Part shown: positions 32,180 to 40,128 of the stretch, piece by piece
Layout of the letters: every line of letters starts with the position of its first letter
How positions within the stretch are numbered: the stretch's first letter is position 1
Source: Planctomycetota bacterium
Lineage (GTDB): Bacteria; Planctomycetota; MHYJ01; WSZJ01; JACPWG01
Direction of reading: 5' to 3'
Length of the DNA: 64,000 nt
Assembly: GCA_016197205.1 (NCBI GenBank)
Contig: JACPWG010000081.1
Coordinates: 186,001 to 250,000 of the forward strand
Program-made: the position numbers and the translations under genes
Notes under the pieces: generated by a model
What the model saw: the letters and a program-made list of their open reading frames with translations, nothing else
Database searches by the model: none
Told to the model about the DNA's origin: nothing

Positions 32180-34567
32180 ATGGCCACGCAGCCGATCCGG
32201 GTGCTCCTGGTCGAGGACAGCGAAGACGACTACGCCCTCCTCCGGGGCATGCTCCGTTCGCAGCGCCACCTGGCCTTCGACATCAAGTGGGTCTCCCGGT
32301 ACGAGGACGCGCTGGCGGCGATGATCCCCGGCCGCCACGACGTTTACGTGATCGACCTGCGGCTCGGCTCGCGCACGGGGCTGGACCTGATGAGGGAAGC
32401 GCAGGGACGCGGCTGTGCGACGCCGATGATCCTGCTCACCGGGCAGGCGCAGGAAGACACGGACGAGCTGGCCCTGCGCGCGGGAGCGACGGATTACCTG
32501 ACGAAGGCACGGATGGACGGCCCCATGCTCGTGCGCTCCATCCGATATGCGCTCGAGCGGACGCGCGTCACCAGCGAACTGCGGCGCAGCGAGGAGCGGT
32601 ATGCCCTGGCGGTCAACGCCGCGGGGGACGGGCTGTGGGACTGGAACCTGGGGTCGCAGGAGCTGTACGTCTCGGAGCGGTGGAAGCGCCTGCTCGGCTG
32701 CGAAGACGTCGAATTCGGAACGAGCCCGGAGGAGTGGTTTCGGCGGGTCCACCGGGACGACGCGGACTCGCTCCGGACGGCGATCAAGAGCCACCTCGAC
32801 GGACGCACCCCCCACTTCGAAATCGAGTGCCGGATGCGGCACGAGAGCGGCACGCACCGCTGGATGCTGGTCCGTGGGAAAGGGATCTGGGACCCGCGCG
32901 GGGTCCCGGCCCGCGTCTCGGGGACGCTCACGGACATCATGGACAGGAAGGAGGCCGAGCGCCGGCGCGCCGCGCGGTACTCGGTCATCGGGGCGCTCGC
33001 GGAGTCGCCGACGCTGAGCGGGGCGCTCCTTCGGATCCTGCAGACCGTGTTCGAAGGGGATGGGTGGTCGACGGGCGCGCTCTGGACGCTCGACCGGGAG
33101 GCCGAAGCGCTGCGCTGCACGTATGCCTGGCCGACCTCGCCCGCCGACGGCCCCGGGCCGGCGGGCGGGCGGCGCACCGTCACGGTCCGGCGCGGCGAGG
33201 GGCGGCTCGGCGCGGCTTGGGCCACCGGTCGGCCGCGGTGGGACACGCCGGGGCAAACGGCCGGCGCGGCGCCGAACGGCGAGCCGGCCGGCGTGCCGCC
33301 CGGTCCGCGCAGCGCGGTCGCGTTCCCCGTGCTCTTCGCCGGCGAAGTGACCGGCGTGATCGAACTCTCGTGCGCGGGGACTCGCGAGCCCGACGCCGAC
33401 ACCCTCGACGTGCTGGGCACCTTGGGCCGGCAGATCGGCCACCTCTCCGCGCGCAAGCAGTCGGAGGAGGGCTTCCGAAAATTCGTCGACGCCTCGCCGA
33501 CCGCGATCCTCACGGTGAACGGCGACGGGCACATCGCCTCCGTGAACGTGAAGGCCGAGGAGATGTTCGGCTACGCCCACGGCGAGATGACGGGGATGAC
33601 CGCCGAGGCGCTCGTCCCTTCGCGGCTCCGGAGCCAGGGCGGCCCCCCGAGGTCCGGGACGCGCATCCTGGGCGTACGCCCCACGCGCTCGGTCAGCATC
33701 CCGCAGAGCCTCTCCGGCCTGCGCAAGGACGGCACGGAGTTCCCGGCCGAGATCAGCCTGTGCCCCATGGAAACGCTGGACGGCCTCGTGATCATGGCGC
33801 TGGTGACCGACATCACGGACCGGCAACAGGCGCAGGAGTCGCTCTCGCAGACCGCGAAGGAGCTCGCGCGCTCGAACGCGGAACTCGAGCAATTCGCCTA
33901 CGTGGCCTCCCACGACCTCCAGGAGCCGCTGCGGATGGTCGCGAGCTACACGCAGCTCCTCGTGGAGCGGTACCGGGAACGCCTCGGCCCCGACGTGGAC
34001 CCCGACGCCGAGGAGTTCGTCCGGTACGCGAAGGAGGGCGTGACGCGCATGCAGGACCTCATTCGCGACCTGCTCGCCTACTCGCGCATCGGGGCCGACC
34101 ACAAGACGATGGCGGCCGTTTCGCTGGAAGCTCCGCTACGAACGGTGCTCGGCAACCTGCAGGCCACGATCGCGGAGAACCAGGCGGAGGTGACCTGGGA
34201 CCCGCTGCCGACGATCCAGGCGGTGCCCGTGCAGATGGTGCAGCTCCTGCAGAACCTGATCGGCAACGCGCTGAAATTCCGCCGCCTCGAGCCCCCGCGC
34301 ATCCACGTCTCGGCGAAACGCTCGGGGGACGAGTGGGTCGTCTCGGTGCGGGACAACGGCATCGGCATGGAACCGAACGAGACCGAGCGCATCTTCGTCA
34401 TCTTTCAACGCCTGCACACGCGCGACGCCTACGCGGGGTCCGGGATCGGCCTGGCGATCTGCAAGAAGATCGTGGAGCGCCACGGGGGCCGGATCTGGGC
34501 GGAGTCGGAGCCCCGCGCCGGCTCCACGTTCCGCTTCACGCTGCCCATCGCGGGAGACGGGGCATGA
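32180..34567 (+). CDS. Hybrid sensor histidine kinase: REC-PAS-GAF-PAS-HisKA-HATPase
   Basis: 795 residues. An N-terminal receiver (1-125; VLLVEDSEDD acidic pocket, VYVIDLRLG acceptor Asp) is followed by PAS (about 138-262, ending TDIMDRKEAE), GAF-like (about 275-425), PAS (about 430-550, ending VTDITDRQQAQ), HisKA with phospho-acceptor His577 (YVASHDLQEPLR) and HATPase (NLIGNALKFRR, DNGIGM, GSGIGLAICKKIVERHGG). There is no membrane segment, so it is a cytoplasmic kinase of the phytochrome-like FAYVASHDLQEPLR class. A receiver at the N-terminus suggests it is itself switched by another kinase. Its stop overlaps the next start (ATGA), so it is coupled to the Rcp/GGDEF protein, its probable output. 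Confidence 0.88.
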   Translation: MATQPIRVLLVEDSEDDYALLRGMLRSQRHLAFDIKWVSRYEDALAAMIPGRHDVYVIDLRLGSRTGLDLMREAQGRGCATPMILLTGQAQEDTDELALRAGATDYLTKARMDGPMLVRSIRYALERTRVTSELRRSEERYALAVNAAGDGLWDWNLGSQELYVSERWKRLLGCEDVEFGTSPEEWFRRVHRDDADSLRTAIKSHLDGRTPHFEIECRMRHESGTHRWMLVRGKGIWDPRGVPARVSGTLTDIMDRKEAERRRAARYSVIGALAESPTLSGALLRILQTVFEGDGWSTGALWTLDREAEALRCTYAWPTSPADGPGPAGGRRTVTVRRGEGRLGAAWATGRPRWDTPGQTAGAAPNGEPAGVPPGPRSAVAFPVLFAGEVTGVIELSCAGTREPDADTLDVLGTLGRQIGHLSARKQSEEGFRKFVDASPTAILTVNGDGHIASVNVKAEEMFGYAHGEMTGMTAEALVPSRLRSQGGPPRSGTRILGVRPTRSVSIPQSLSGLRKDGTEFPAEISLCPMETLDGLVIMALVTDITDRQQAQESLSQTAKELARSNAELEQFAYVASHDLQEPLRMVASYTQLLVERYRERLGPDVDPDAEEFVRYAKEGVTRMQDLIRDLLAYSRIGADHKTMAAVSLEAPLRTVLGNLQATIAENQAEVTWDPLPTIQAVPVQMVQLLQNLIGNALKFRRLEPPRIHVSAKRSGDEWVVSVRDNGIGMEPNETERIFVIFQRLHTRDAYAGSGIGLAICKKIVERHGGRIWAESEPRAGSTFRFTLPIAGDGA

Positions 34568-35922
34568 ACGCCATGGACGGCCCGGCGAAAACGGTCGAAG
34601 TGCTCCTCGTCGAGGACAACGCGGGGGATGTCCGCCTCATCGTGGAGGCGCTCAAGTCCTGCCAGGTCCCGCACCGGCTCCACGTGGCGACGGACGGCGT
34701 GGACGCGATGGAGTTCCTCACGCGCGCGGGAAAGCACGCCGAGGCGCCGCGCCCGGACCTCGTCCTGCTGGATCTGAACCTGCCGCGCCGGCACGGCCGG
34801 GAAGTGTTGAAGGAAGTCAAGCGGGACCCGAACCTCCGGTCCATTCCCATCCTGGTCCTGACCACGACGACGGCCGAGGCCGAGGTCCGGAAAGTGTACG
34901 AGCTGAGCGCCAACTGCTGCATCACCAAGCCCGTGAACCTCGACCAGTTTCGCCGCGTGATGAAATCGCTGGAAGAATTCTGGTTCCGGACCGCGAACCT
35001 GCCGACGCCGGACGACGGGCAGGGGGGCTCGACCCGCCTCCGCGTGCTCGTGCTCGAGGACAGCCCGGTCGATTCGGGCCGGATCCGCAGCGCCCTCGCG
35101 AAGGAGCCCCGGTCGGGCCAGGCGGCGGACTTCGAAGTGACGTGCGTGGAGCGGCTCGCGACCGGACTGGAGTTCCTGCAGGCCGGGGACGTGGACGCGG
35201 TGCTCCTCGACCTCACGCTGCCCGACGCCCGCGGGCTGGAAGTCGTGGTGCAGGTGCACGCCAAGGCGCCGAACGTGCCGATCCTGGTCCTCACGGCGAT
35301 CGAGGACGAAGGGCTGGCGCTGCAGACGTTACAGGCCGGCGCACAGGACTTTCTGCCCAAGGCGGGCATCGAGGGCGGCTCCCTCGGCCGGGCGATCCGG
35401 TACGCGGTGGAGCGGCAGCAGAGCGGGGCGGGGCAGCGCGAGGTGCCGCTGATCGACGAGATGACCGGGGTCTTCAACCGGCGCGGCTTCTTCGCCGTGG
35501 CGGAGCAGTACATCAAGCTCGCGCGGAGGACCCGGAGCGGCCTGCTCCTGCTCTTCGGCGACCTCGACGGCTTCAAGGGCATCAACGACAAGCACGGGCA
35601 CGCCGAGGGGGACCGCGCGCTGCAGGAGACGGCCAAGCTCCTGCGGCAGACCTTCCGCGGCTCCGACATCATCGCGCGGTTGGGCGGGGATGAGTTCGTG
35701 GTCCTGGCCACCGAGACGCGCGGCGTATCCCCCGAGACCCTGTTGCGCCGACTGGAAGCGAACCTGGAGGCCTCGAACACCGCGGGCAAGCGGCCGTACA
35801 AGCTGGCGATGAGCGTCGGCTTCGCGGCGTGCGAGGTCGAAGGGCTGACTTCCATCGAGGACTTGCTGACGCGAGCCGACCAGGCGATGTACGAAGCCAA
35901 GCGGCGCCGGCGGGGGCTGTGA
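34564..35922 (+). CDS. Response regulator: Rcp-type receiver, second receiver, GGDEF diguanylate cyclase
   Basis: 452 residues. Receiver 1 (1-140) is of the Rcp1 type that pairs with HDLQEPLR kinases: VLLVEDNAGDVRLI, DLVLLDLNLPRRHGREVL, the KPVNLDQF Lys. Receiver 2 (150-280) has VLVLEDSPVD, AVLLDLTLPDARG and a Lys in DFLPKAG. The GGDEF domain (295-452) carries an intact active site RLGGDEFVVL and an RxxD I-site (RGSD) five residues upstream, so it should make c-di-GMP from GTP and be inhibited by its product. The frame is open far upstream in the same frame, but that part is a shadow of the histidine kinase; ATG 34564 is fixed by the 4-bp overlap with it. Confidence 0.88.
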   Translation: MNAMDGPAKTVEVLLVEDNAGDVRLIVEALKSCQVPHRLHVATDGVDAMEFLTRAGKHAEAPRPDLVLLDLNLPRRHGREVLKEVKRDPNLRSIPILVLTTTTAEAEVRKVYELSANCCITKPVNLDQFRRVMKSLEEFWFRTANLPTPDDGQGGSTRLRVLVLEDSPVDSGRIRSALAKEPRSGQAADFEVTCVERLATGLEFLQAGDVDAVLLDLTLPDARGLEVVVQVHAKAPNVPILVLTAIEDEGLALQTLQAGAQDFLPKAGIEGGSLGRAIRYAVERQQSGAGQREVPLIDEMTGVFNRRGFFAVAEQYIKLARRTRSGLLLLFGDLDGFKGINDKHGHAEGDRALQETAKLLRQTFRGSDIIARLGGDEFVVLATETRGVSPETLLRRLEANLEASNTAGKRPYKLAMSVGFAACEVEGLTSIEDLLTRADQAMYEAKRRRRGL

Positions 35923-35933
35923 GCGCTCCGGAC

Positions 35934-36129
35934 CGTCCGGCGGAAGTCGGTGGCCGGGAGGCGAAGGCAGGTGCGGCCGCCCGCAAGGCGCGCGAGCGAG
36001 GCGAAGGAACGGAGAACGACGCCGAGTGAGCGCAACGCTTGCGCCCCGAAGCGCCGCAGCGCGAAGGGGGGAAGCAGGCGGCCGAAATCGCAGAGCCAAC
36101 GGGTCGCCCCATGCTGAGGGGCGGTACGC
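35934..36129 (-). repeat. Inverted-repeat element family B, copy 2
   Basis: Begins 12 bp after the diguanylate-cyclase stop with CGGAAGTCGGTGGCC and ends with GGGGCGGTACGC. The interior GCGCAACGCTTGCGCCCC and CGCAAGGCGCGCGAGCGAGG match copies 1 and 3. Its right end abuts family D copy 2. Confidence 0.72.
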
Positions 36130-36252
36130 AGGGCCCGTAAAGGAACAAGTCGGGCACTCACGCCAGTCTGTGCAGGCCGGAAGGCCTGCACTACAAGGGC
36201 CTCTTCCCTCCGACGAAAGTGCCGATCCATGAGTTATTCCTTTACGGGCCCT
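36130..36252 (+). repeat. Inverted-repeat element family D, complete copy
   Basis: 123 bp with 16-bp perfect terminal inverted repeats (AGGGCCCGTAAAGGAA ... TTCCTTTACGGGCCCT). The interior contains AACAAGTCGGGCACTCACGC and the palindrome AGGCCGGAAGGCCT. The apparent ATG of the following histidine kinase (36229) lies inside its right end. Confidence 0.78.
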
Positions 36253-37944
36253 CAGGGAGGGCCGGCGGGGGTCCCGGCAACCACGCTGGCCGGCACGGGT
36301 GCGGTGTGCGGCATCGGCCTCCTCGCCTGGCTGACGCCGGGGGCGTGGACCAGCGAGGTGGTGCACGCCTCGATCGAGGCCGCGGGCGCGGGCGTGGCGC
36401 TCACGGTCGCCACGATCCTGGGTTGGGGGCTTCGGCGGCGAGCGGGAACGCCCGCGCACCACCTGTGGATCAGTTGCGCCCTTTCCTGCATGGGCATCCT
36501 CGGCGCCTTCCACGCCTGCGCCCCGGTCGGGAACGCCTTCTCCTGGTTGAAAGGCGGCACCCACGTCCTGGGCGGCCTCTTCTTCGCCGCGACCTGGCTG
36601 CCGCCGCGGTTTCCGGGGAAGCGCGTCGCCCGGGTGCTGCCCTGTGCCGTCGGCGCCGGCGCCGTGGCCCTCGGCGTTTTTCTTTTCATGCACGGGGCTT
36701 CGCTCCCCGCCTTCCTGGACGGGAGCGGCTTCACGCCGCTCGCGAAGGGCGCGAACGTCACGGGCGGAGCGCTCTTCCTCGCCGCTGCAGCCAGGTTCTT
36801 TTTTTTGCACCGGTCGGGGGAGGCGCGGGACGGCTTGCTCTTCGCGAACTGCTGTTGGCTCTTCGCCGGGGCCGGACTGCTTTTCCCGCTCGTGTCTCTC
36901 TGGACGCCGCTCTGGTGGGCGTGGCACGCGCTCCGTCTGGGCGCGTACGTGGTCGTCCTCTCGTACCTCCTGGACGCCTACTCAGGCGCGCTCGCGGAAT
37001 TGGAAGGGGCCAACGCGTCGCTCCGGGCGGTCGCGGAGGCGCTGCGCACGAGCGAAGGCCAGGTCCGCGGCCTCCTCGAGCGCCAGCGCACGGAGCGAAG
37101 GGAGTCCGAGGAGCGACTGCGTGGGCACGCCGAGGCGCTGCACCGGAGCAATCGGGAGCTGGAGGAATTCGCCACCGTGGCCTCGCACGACCTCCAGGAG
37201 CCGTTGCGGAAGGTGCGGTCGTTCGGCGAGCTGCTCAAGCTGGAGTGCGGCGACAAGCTGACCCCGGAAGGGCGGGACTACCTGGCGCGCATGCAGGACG
37301 GGGCGCGCCGGATGCAGGTCTTCATTGAAGACCTGCTCGCGTATTCGCGGGTCACGTCGTGTCCGCGGACTTTGGGCCGCGTGGACCTGACGGAGGTCGC
37401 ACGGCAGGCGATGGACGACCTGGACGTGCGGGTGCGTGAAAGCGGCGGCCGGGTGGAGCTCGGGGAGCTGCCGACGGTGGAGGCGGACGCGACGCAGATG
37501 CGGCAGCTCCTGCAGAACCTCATCGGCAACGGCTTGAAGTTTCACCGGCCGGGCGAGGCGCCGTTCGTGCGGGTGGAGGGGCGCCTGCTGAAAGCGGACG
37601 GGGCGGCGTGCGGGACGACCGGCGGGGAGGCGCCGGGTCCGGCGAGCGCCCGCGAGCCGAGTGCGAACGCCGCGGCGTACTGCCAGGTAGTGGTCACGGA
37701 CAACGGCATCGGTTTCGACGACGCGGACGCCGTGCGCCTCTTCCAACTGTTTCAGCGCCTGCGTGGGCACAGCGAGTTTGAGGGGACGGGGCTCGGCTTG
37801 GCGATCTGCCGGAAGATCGTGGAGCGGCACGGGGGGGCGATCGAGGCTCGCGGAGTGCTCGGCCAGGGGGCGACGTTCACGGTCACGCTGCCGGTGCGGC
37901 AGGTGGCGGGGAGGGGGGAGGCCGCTCCTCCGGCCATCGGTTGA
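36229..37944 (+). CDS. Membrane sensor histidine kinase
   Basis: 571 residues. Residues 20-255 contain about seven hydrophobic helices (for example HVLGGLFFAATWLPP, GAGAVALGVFLFMHG, WWAWHALRLGAYVVVLSYLL), resembling a MASE-type integral sensor. A coiled coil (265-320) leads to HisKA with the phospho-acceptor in TVASHDLQEPLRKVR and an HATPase domain (LQNLIGNGLKFHR, DNGIGFDDAD, GTGLGLAICRKIVERHGGAI). It belongs to the same HDLQEPLR class as the kinase at 32180 and may feed the same Rcp receiver. The ATG at 36229 and residues 1-8 (MSYSFTGP) are encoded by the end of repeat D; a later GTG (MCGIGLLAWL) could be the ancestral start. Confidence 0.82.
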   Translation: MSYSFTGPQGGPAGVPATTLAGTGAVCGIGLLAWLTPGAWTSEVVHASIEAAGAGVALTVATILGWGLRRRAGTPAHHLWISCALSCMGILGAFHACAPVGNAFSWLKGGTHVLGGLFFAATWLPPRFPGKRVARVLPCAVGAGAVALGVFLFMHGASLPAFLDGSGFTPLAKGANVTGGALFLAAAARFFFLHRSGEARDGLLFANCCWLFAGAGLLFPLVSLWTPLWWAWHALRLGAYVVVLSYLLDAYSGALAELEGANASLRAVAEALRTSEGQVRGLLERQRTERRESEERLRGHAEALHRSNRELEEFATVASHDLQEPLRKVRSFGELLKLECGDKLTPEGRDYLARMQDGARRMQVFIEDLLAYSRVTSCPRTLGRVDLTEVARQAMDDLDVRVRESGGRVELGELPTVEADATQMRQLLQNLIGNGLKFHRPGEAPFVRVEGRLLKADGAACGTTGGEAPGPASAREPSANAAAYCQVVVTDNGIGFDDADAVRLFQLFQRLRGHSEFEGTGLGLAICRKIVERHGGAIEARGVLGQGATFTVTLPVRQVAGRGEAAPPAIG

Positions 37945-38085
37945 AGGGGCTCGGAGCGTTCCGCGCTAGGCGCAGCCTGCCCTTTCAAGGTCGGGGAACG
38001 AGCCGACGATTGCGGAACAGACCCTCAAGGTCCGAGCGCGGAAAGGGACGAACTTCCGGGTGCTCGCCTCCGCCGGCCTCGAGCC

Positions 38086-38408
38086 CTTGTGGTGCAGGGC
38101 TTCCGCCCTGCACCGACGGGAAAACCAGTGGCCCGTTGACGAAGTCCAGTCACGATGCCTGGGGGCGCGGGCCTCCGGCCCGCGCGAACGGCCGCATGGG
38201 TTACGACCCGCCGTGGCAGAGTTGACGACTGTGTCCGAAGTTCGTCAACGGGCCACTGGCGTAGACCTCCCCGAGCCCGTAGGGTGCGGAAACGGCTCCT
38301 GGGGAAATCGGGGAGAAGCGCGTCTGATACTTCGTGTGCGAACGGGTGCAGGGCGGACCCGTCCACCGAAGCGCCGCGCGCGAAGGCGGAAGCCTTGCAC
38401 CACAAGGT
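38086..38408 (+). repeat. Inverted-repeat element family C, copy 1 (interrupted by family A)
   Basis: The left end CTTGTGGTGCAGGGCTTCCG mirrors the right end GGAAGCCTTGCACCACAAGG, imperfectly. Removing the inserted family A element leaves about 188 bp, close to the 156 bp of copy 2 (61233-61388). Confidence 0.7.
38125..38259 (+). repeat. Inverted-repeat element family A, complete copy 3
   Basis: 135 bp with 19-bp perfect terminal inverted repeats CCAGTGGCCCGTTGACGAA. The core hairpin is CCTGGGGGCGCGGGCC / GGCCCGCGC. It is nearly identical to copy 1 over its interior and is nested inside family C copy 1. Confidence 0.82.
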
Positions 38409-38432
38409 AGCCTCGAGTCGCAGGCTCAAGTC

Positions 38433-38604
38433 CTTAGTACCGCCCCACGGAATTGGGTGACCAATTTGCTCGGCGATTTTGGCCGCCCGCTTTGTTGCGC
38501 TCGCTCACCGGAGTTCTCCGCTACGACGCCTCGCTCGCGCGCCTCGCGGGCGGCCCAACTTGCCTTCGCCGATTGGCCACCGACTTCCGTGGAGCGGTAC
38601 TTAG
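38433..38604 (+). repeat. Inverted-repeat element family B, copy 3
   Basis: 172 bp. The ends CTTAGTACCGCCCCACGGAA and TTCCGTGGAGCGGTACTTAG are inverted copies with two mismatches. The interior matches copy 1 with a deletion near TTTGTTGCGCTCGCTCACCG. Confidence 0.8.
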
Positions 38605-38749
38605 CCTGCTTGCCGCAGACAGCAGGGCGAGGCAGCCGCCTTGAAAGGGCTGGGCGCACAGCCGACGACCGTGGTAGAATCGGGCCGGTTTGGGCGGAGG
38701 GGAGGTGTCCACGCGTGGAAGATGCCCGCGCCCTTCGGAGGCTGCCGAG

Positions 38750-39082
38750 ATGGACGAGTGCTGGTCGCCGCCGCTCCCCCCGACCTCGCGCGATCTCCTT
38801 CAGGACGACACTCGCCCCTACTTCCTCTGGTGGAGCGAAGTCACCGTGGGGCAGCTTCGCAAACTGCTCCAGTCCCCCGACATCGCGGAGCGAGCCTACT
38901 GGATGGGCGCACTGCTCCGGGAGGCGAATACGCGTGACGTTTGGCTCTTCGTCCGACCTGCGGACATACGCGGGCTCTGGCCCCAGCTCCTTCGACACCT
39001 TGGCCGTGCGCGCCCGATGTGGGCCTATCTGCTGGGCCTTGAGCCGGTGGCGTGGCCCCCACGCGAGCACGCCCATGCGTAA
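38750..39082 (+). CDS. Putative antitoxin partner of the AbiEii-type toxin
   Basis: 110 residues. No named domain is recognised with certainty. The body is helical (FLWWSEVTVGQLRKLLQSPD, ERAYWMGALLREANTRDVWL, FVRPADIRGLWPQLLRHLGR, then MWAYLLG). Small proteins of this look often sit directly before nucleotidyltransferase toxins. GGAGG lies 8 nt before ATG 38750, and the stop overlaps the toxin start by 8 bp, which implies tight co-translation as in toxin-antitoxin pairs. A TAGAAT box at 38675 could be its -10 element. The antitoxin role is inferred only from position. Confidence 0.6.
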   Translation: MDECWSPPLPPTSRDLLQDDTRPYFLWWSEVTVGQLRKLLQSPDIAERAYWMGALLREANTRDVWLFVRPADIRGLWPQLLRHLGRARPMWAYLLGLEPVAWPPREHAHA

Positions 39083-39725
39083 GGCCTTTGATCGGCGCGT
39101 GCTGCCGGACGCGGTGCTGAGCCTGGTGCGAGCATGCCAACGCCGTGTCGAATGCCACCTCGGAGGCGGCGCCGCACTGAGTGGCGCCTATCTTGCGCAC
39201 CGGCTCTCCGGCGACGTCGATCTCTTCTGTCATCGTCCCGAAGACGTACGTTCGCTGGTTCGCGCGCTGCCGGACGTCGCGGGGGAGTGCGCGCTCCGGA
39301 TCGAGTTGGCGCGGGACGCGGGGACGTTTGTCCGAGCGGTGGTCCGCGGCCTCCCCTCCGCGCTGGAGCTTGACGTCGTATACGACCCGCCCGACCTGGA
39401 GCCGCCGGGACCGGCCCTGGAAGGAGTGGTCGTCGAGTCGCTTCTGGATCTGCGGGCCGCGAAGCTGACCTGCATCCTCTCCCGCTCCGAACCCCGGGAC
39501 CTGGTCGACCTGCTTTTCCTGGACCGACACGGCTTTCCACCGGAGCAGGACCTGGAGCCGGCATGCCGGAAGGACGCCGGCATCGATCCCGGGATCCTGG
39601 CCTGGCTGCTGGGGCAGTTTCCGATGCGCCCCCTACCGCGGGTGCTCGAGCCGCTCTCGGAGACGGAGTTGGAGCGCTTTCGCGACGAGCTTCGGGAGCG
39701 CTTCCGCCGCCTGGCCGTGCCGTGA
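39075..39725 (+). CDS. AbiEii/AbiGii-type nucleotidyltransferase toxin
   Basis: 216 residues. The N-terminal block HLGGGAALSGAYLAHRLSGD followed by VDLFC is the GGxxL...RxSxDIDLF nucleotidyltransferase signature of the AbiEii family (motif I with two metal-binding acids). LELDVVYDP supplies the third acid strand, and LLDLRAAKLTCILSR with DLVDLLFL matches the conserved KLxA/DLxDL region. Characterised members block growth by adding nucleotides to tRNA and can act in phage abortive infection. The protein is shorter than classic AbiEii (about 300 residues). It pairs with the upstream helical protein and lies immediately before the kinase island. Confidence 0.8.
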   Translation: MRKAFDRRVLPDAVLSLVRACQRRVECHLGGGAALSGAYLAHRLSGDVDLFCHRPEDVRSLVRALPDVAGECALRIELARDAGTFVRAVVRGLPSALELDVVYDPPDLEPPGPALEGVVVESLLDLRAAKLTCILSRSEPRDLVDLLFLDRHGFPPEQDLEPACRKDAGIDPGILAWLLGQFPMRPLPRVLEPLSETELERFRDELRERFRRLAVP

Positions 39726-39886
39726 GACGCCACCGGGAGCACGATCGGCTCGGGGCCGTGCCCGCGGTTGCCTCGGCCTCACAGGGCCCCAGCGTGAAGG
39801 AAGTCTCCGCCCACGGACCGGCGGGGAGCAGGGCCTCGCAAGAAGCAGCCGCATGCCAAAGCGGCTCGCCCGCCTGCCGCCCCTCC

Positions 39887-39915
39887 TTGACACTCATGGC
39901 TCACAGAGGTAACAT
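39887..39915 (+). promoter_or_regulatory. Sigma-70 promoter of the kinase island
   Basis: TTGACA (39887-39892), a 17-bp spacer, TAACAT (39910-39915). It lies about 210 bp before ATG 40129. No other feature is seen in 39726-40128. Confidence 0.58.
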
Positions 39916-40128
39916 CGGCGCCGGGTTCCAGGGTATCCAGCACCTCTGGAACCTCCGCCCCTCAAGTATCAGAAGCCGGGCTACCACTTGTGGATTCAAC
40001 CACAGTGCGACCGGCCCAGGGCTCGAGCCCGGGGGCGCCAGGTTGACGTCGAGAGCTTCCCACACCCCTCGTCAACGGCAAGCCAACGCCGGGCTTCAGC
40101 GCCCCTTTCGGGAAGGGAACGGCGGTCG

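Larger units (their letters stand above)
37979..38650 (+). repeat. Composite of nested inverted repeats (outer ends GCCCTTTCAAGG)
   Basis: The outer arms GCCCTTTCAAGG (37979-37990) and CCTTGAAAGGGC (38639-38650) are perfectly complementary. Between them lie family C (38086-38408), which itself encloses a full family A element (38125-38259), and next to it a full family B element (38433-38604). The left 100 bp also aligns with 61125-61232. No gene is supported in 37945-38749. Confidence 0.65.

Noticed and set aside
31540..34563. Long in-frame extension upstream of the REC-REC-GGDEF gene
   Set aside because: It overlaps the histidine kinase gene in another frame and gives a low-complexity Arg/Pro product; the ATGA overlap fixes the start at 34564.
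38334..39074. Longer N-terminus for the AbiEii-type toxin
   Set aside because: It would run through repeats B and C and the putative antitoxin gene; the product there has no family resemblance.
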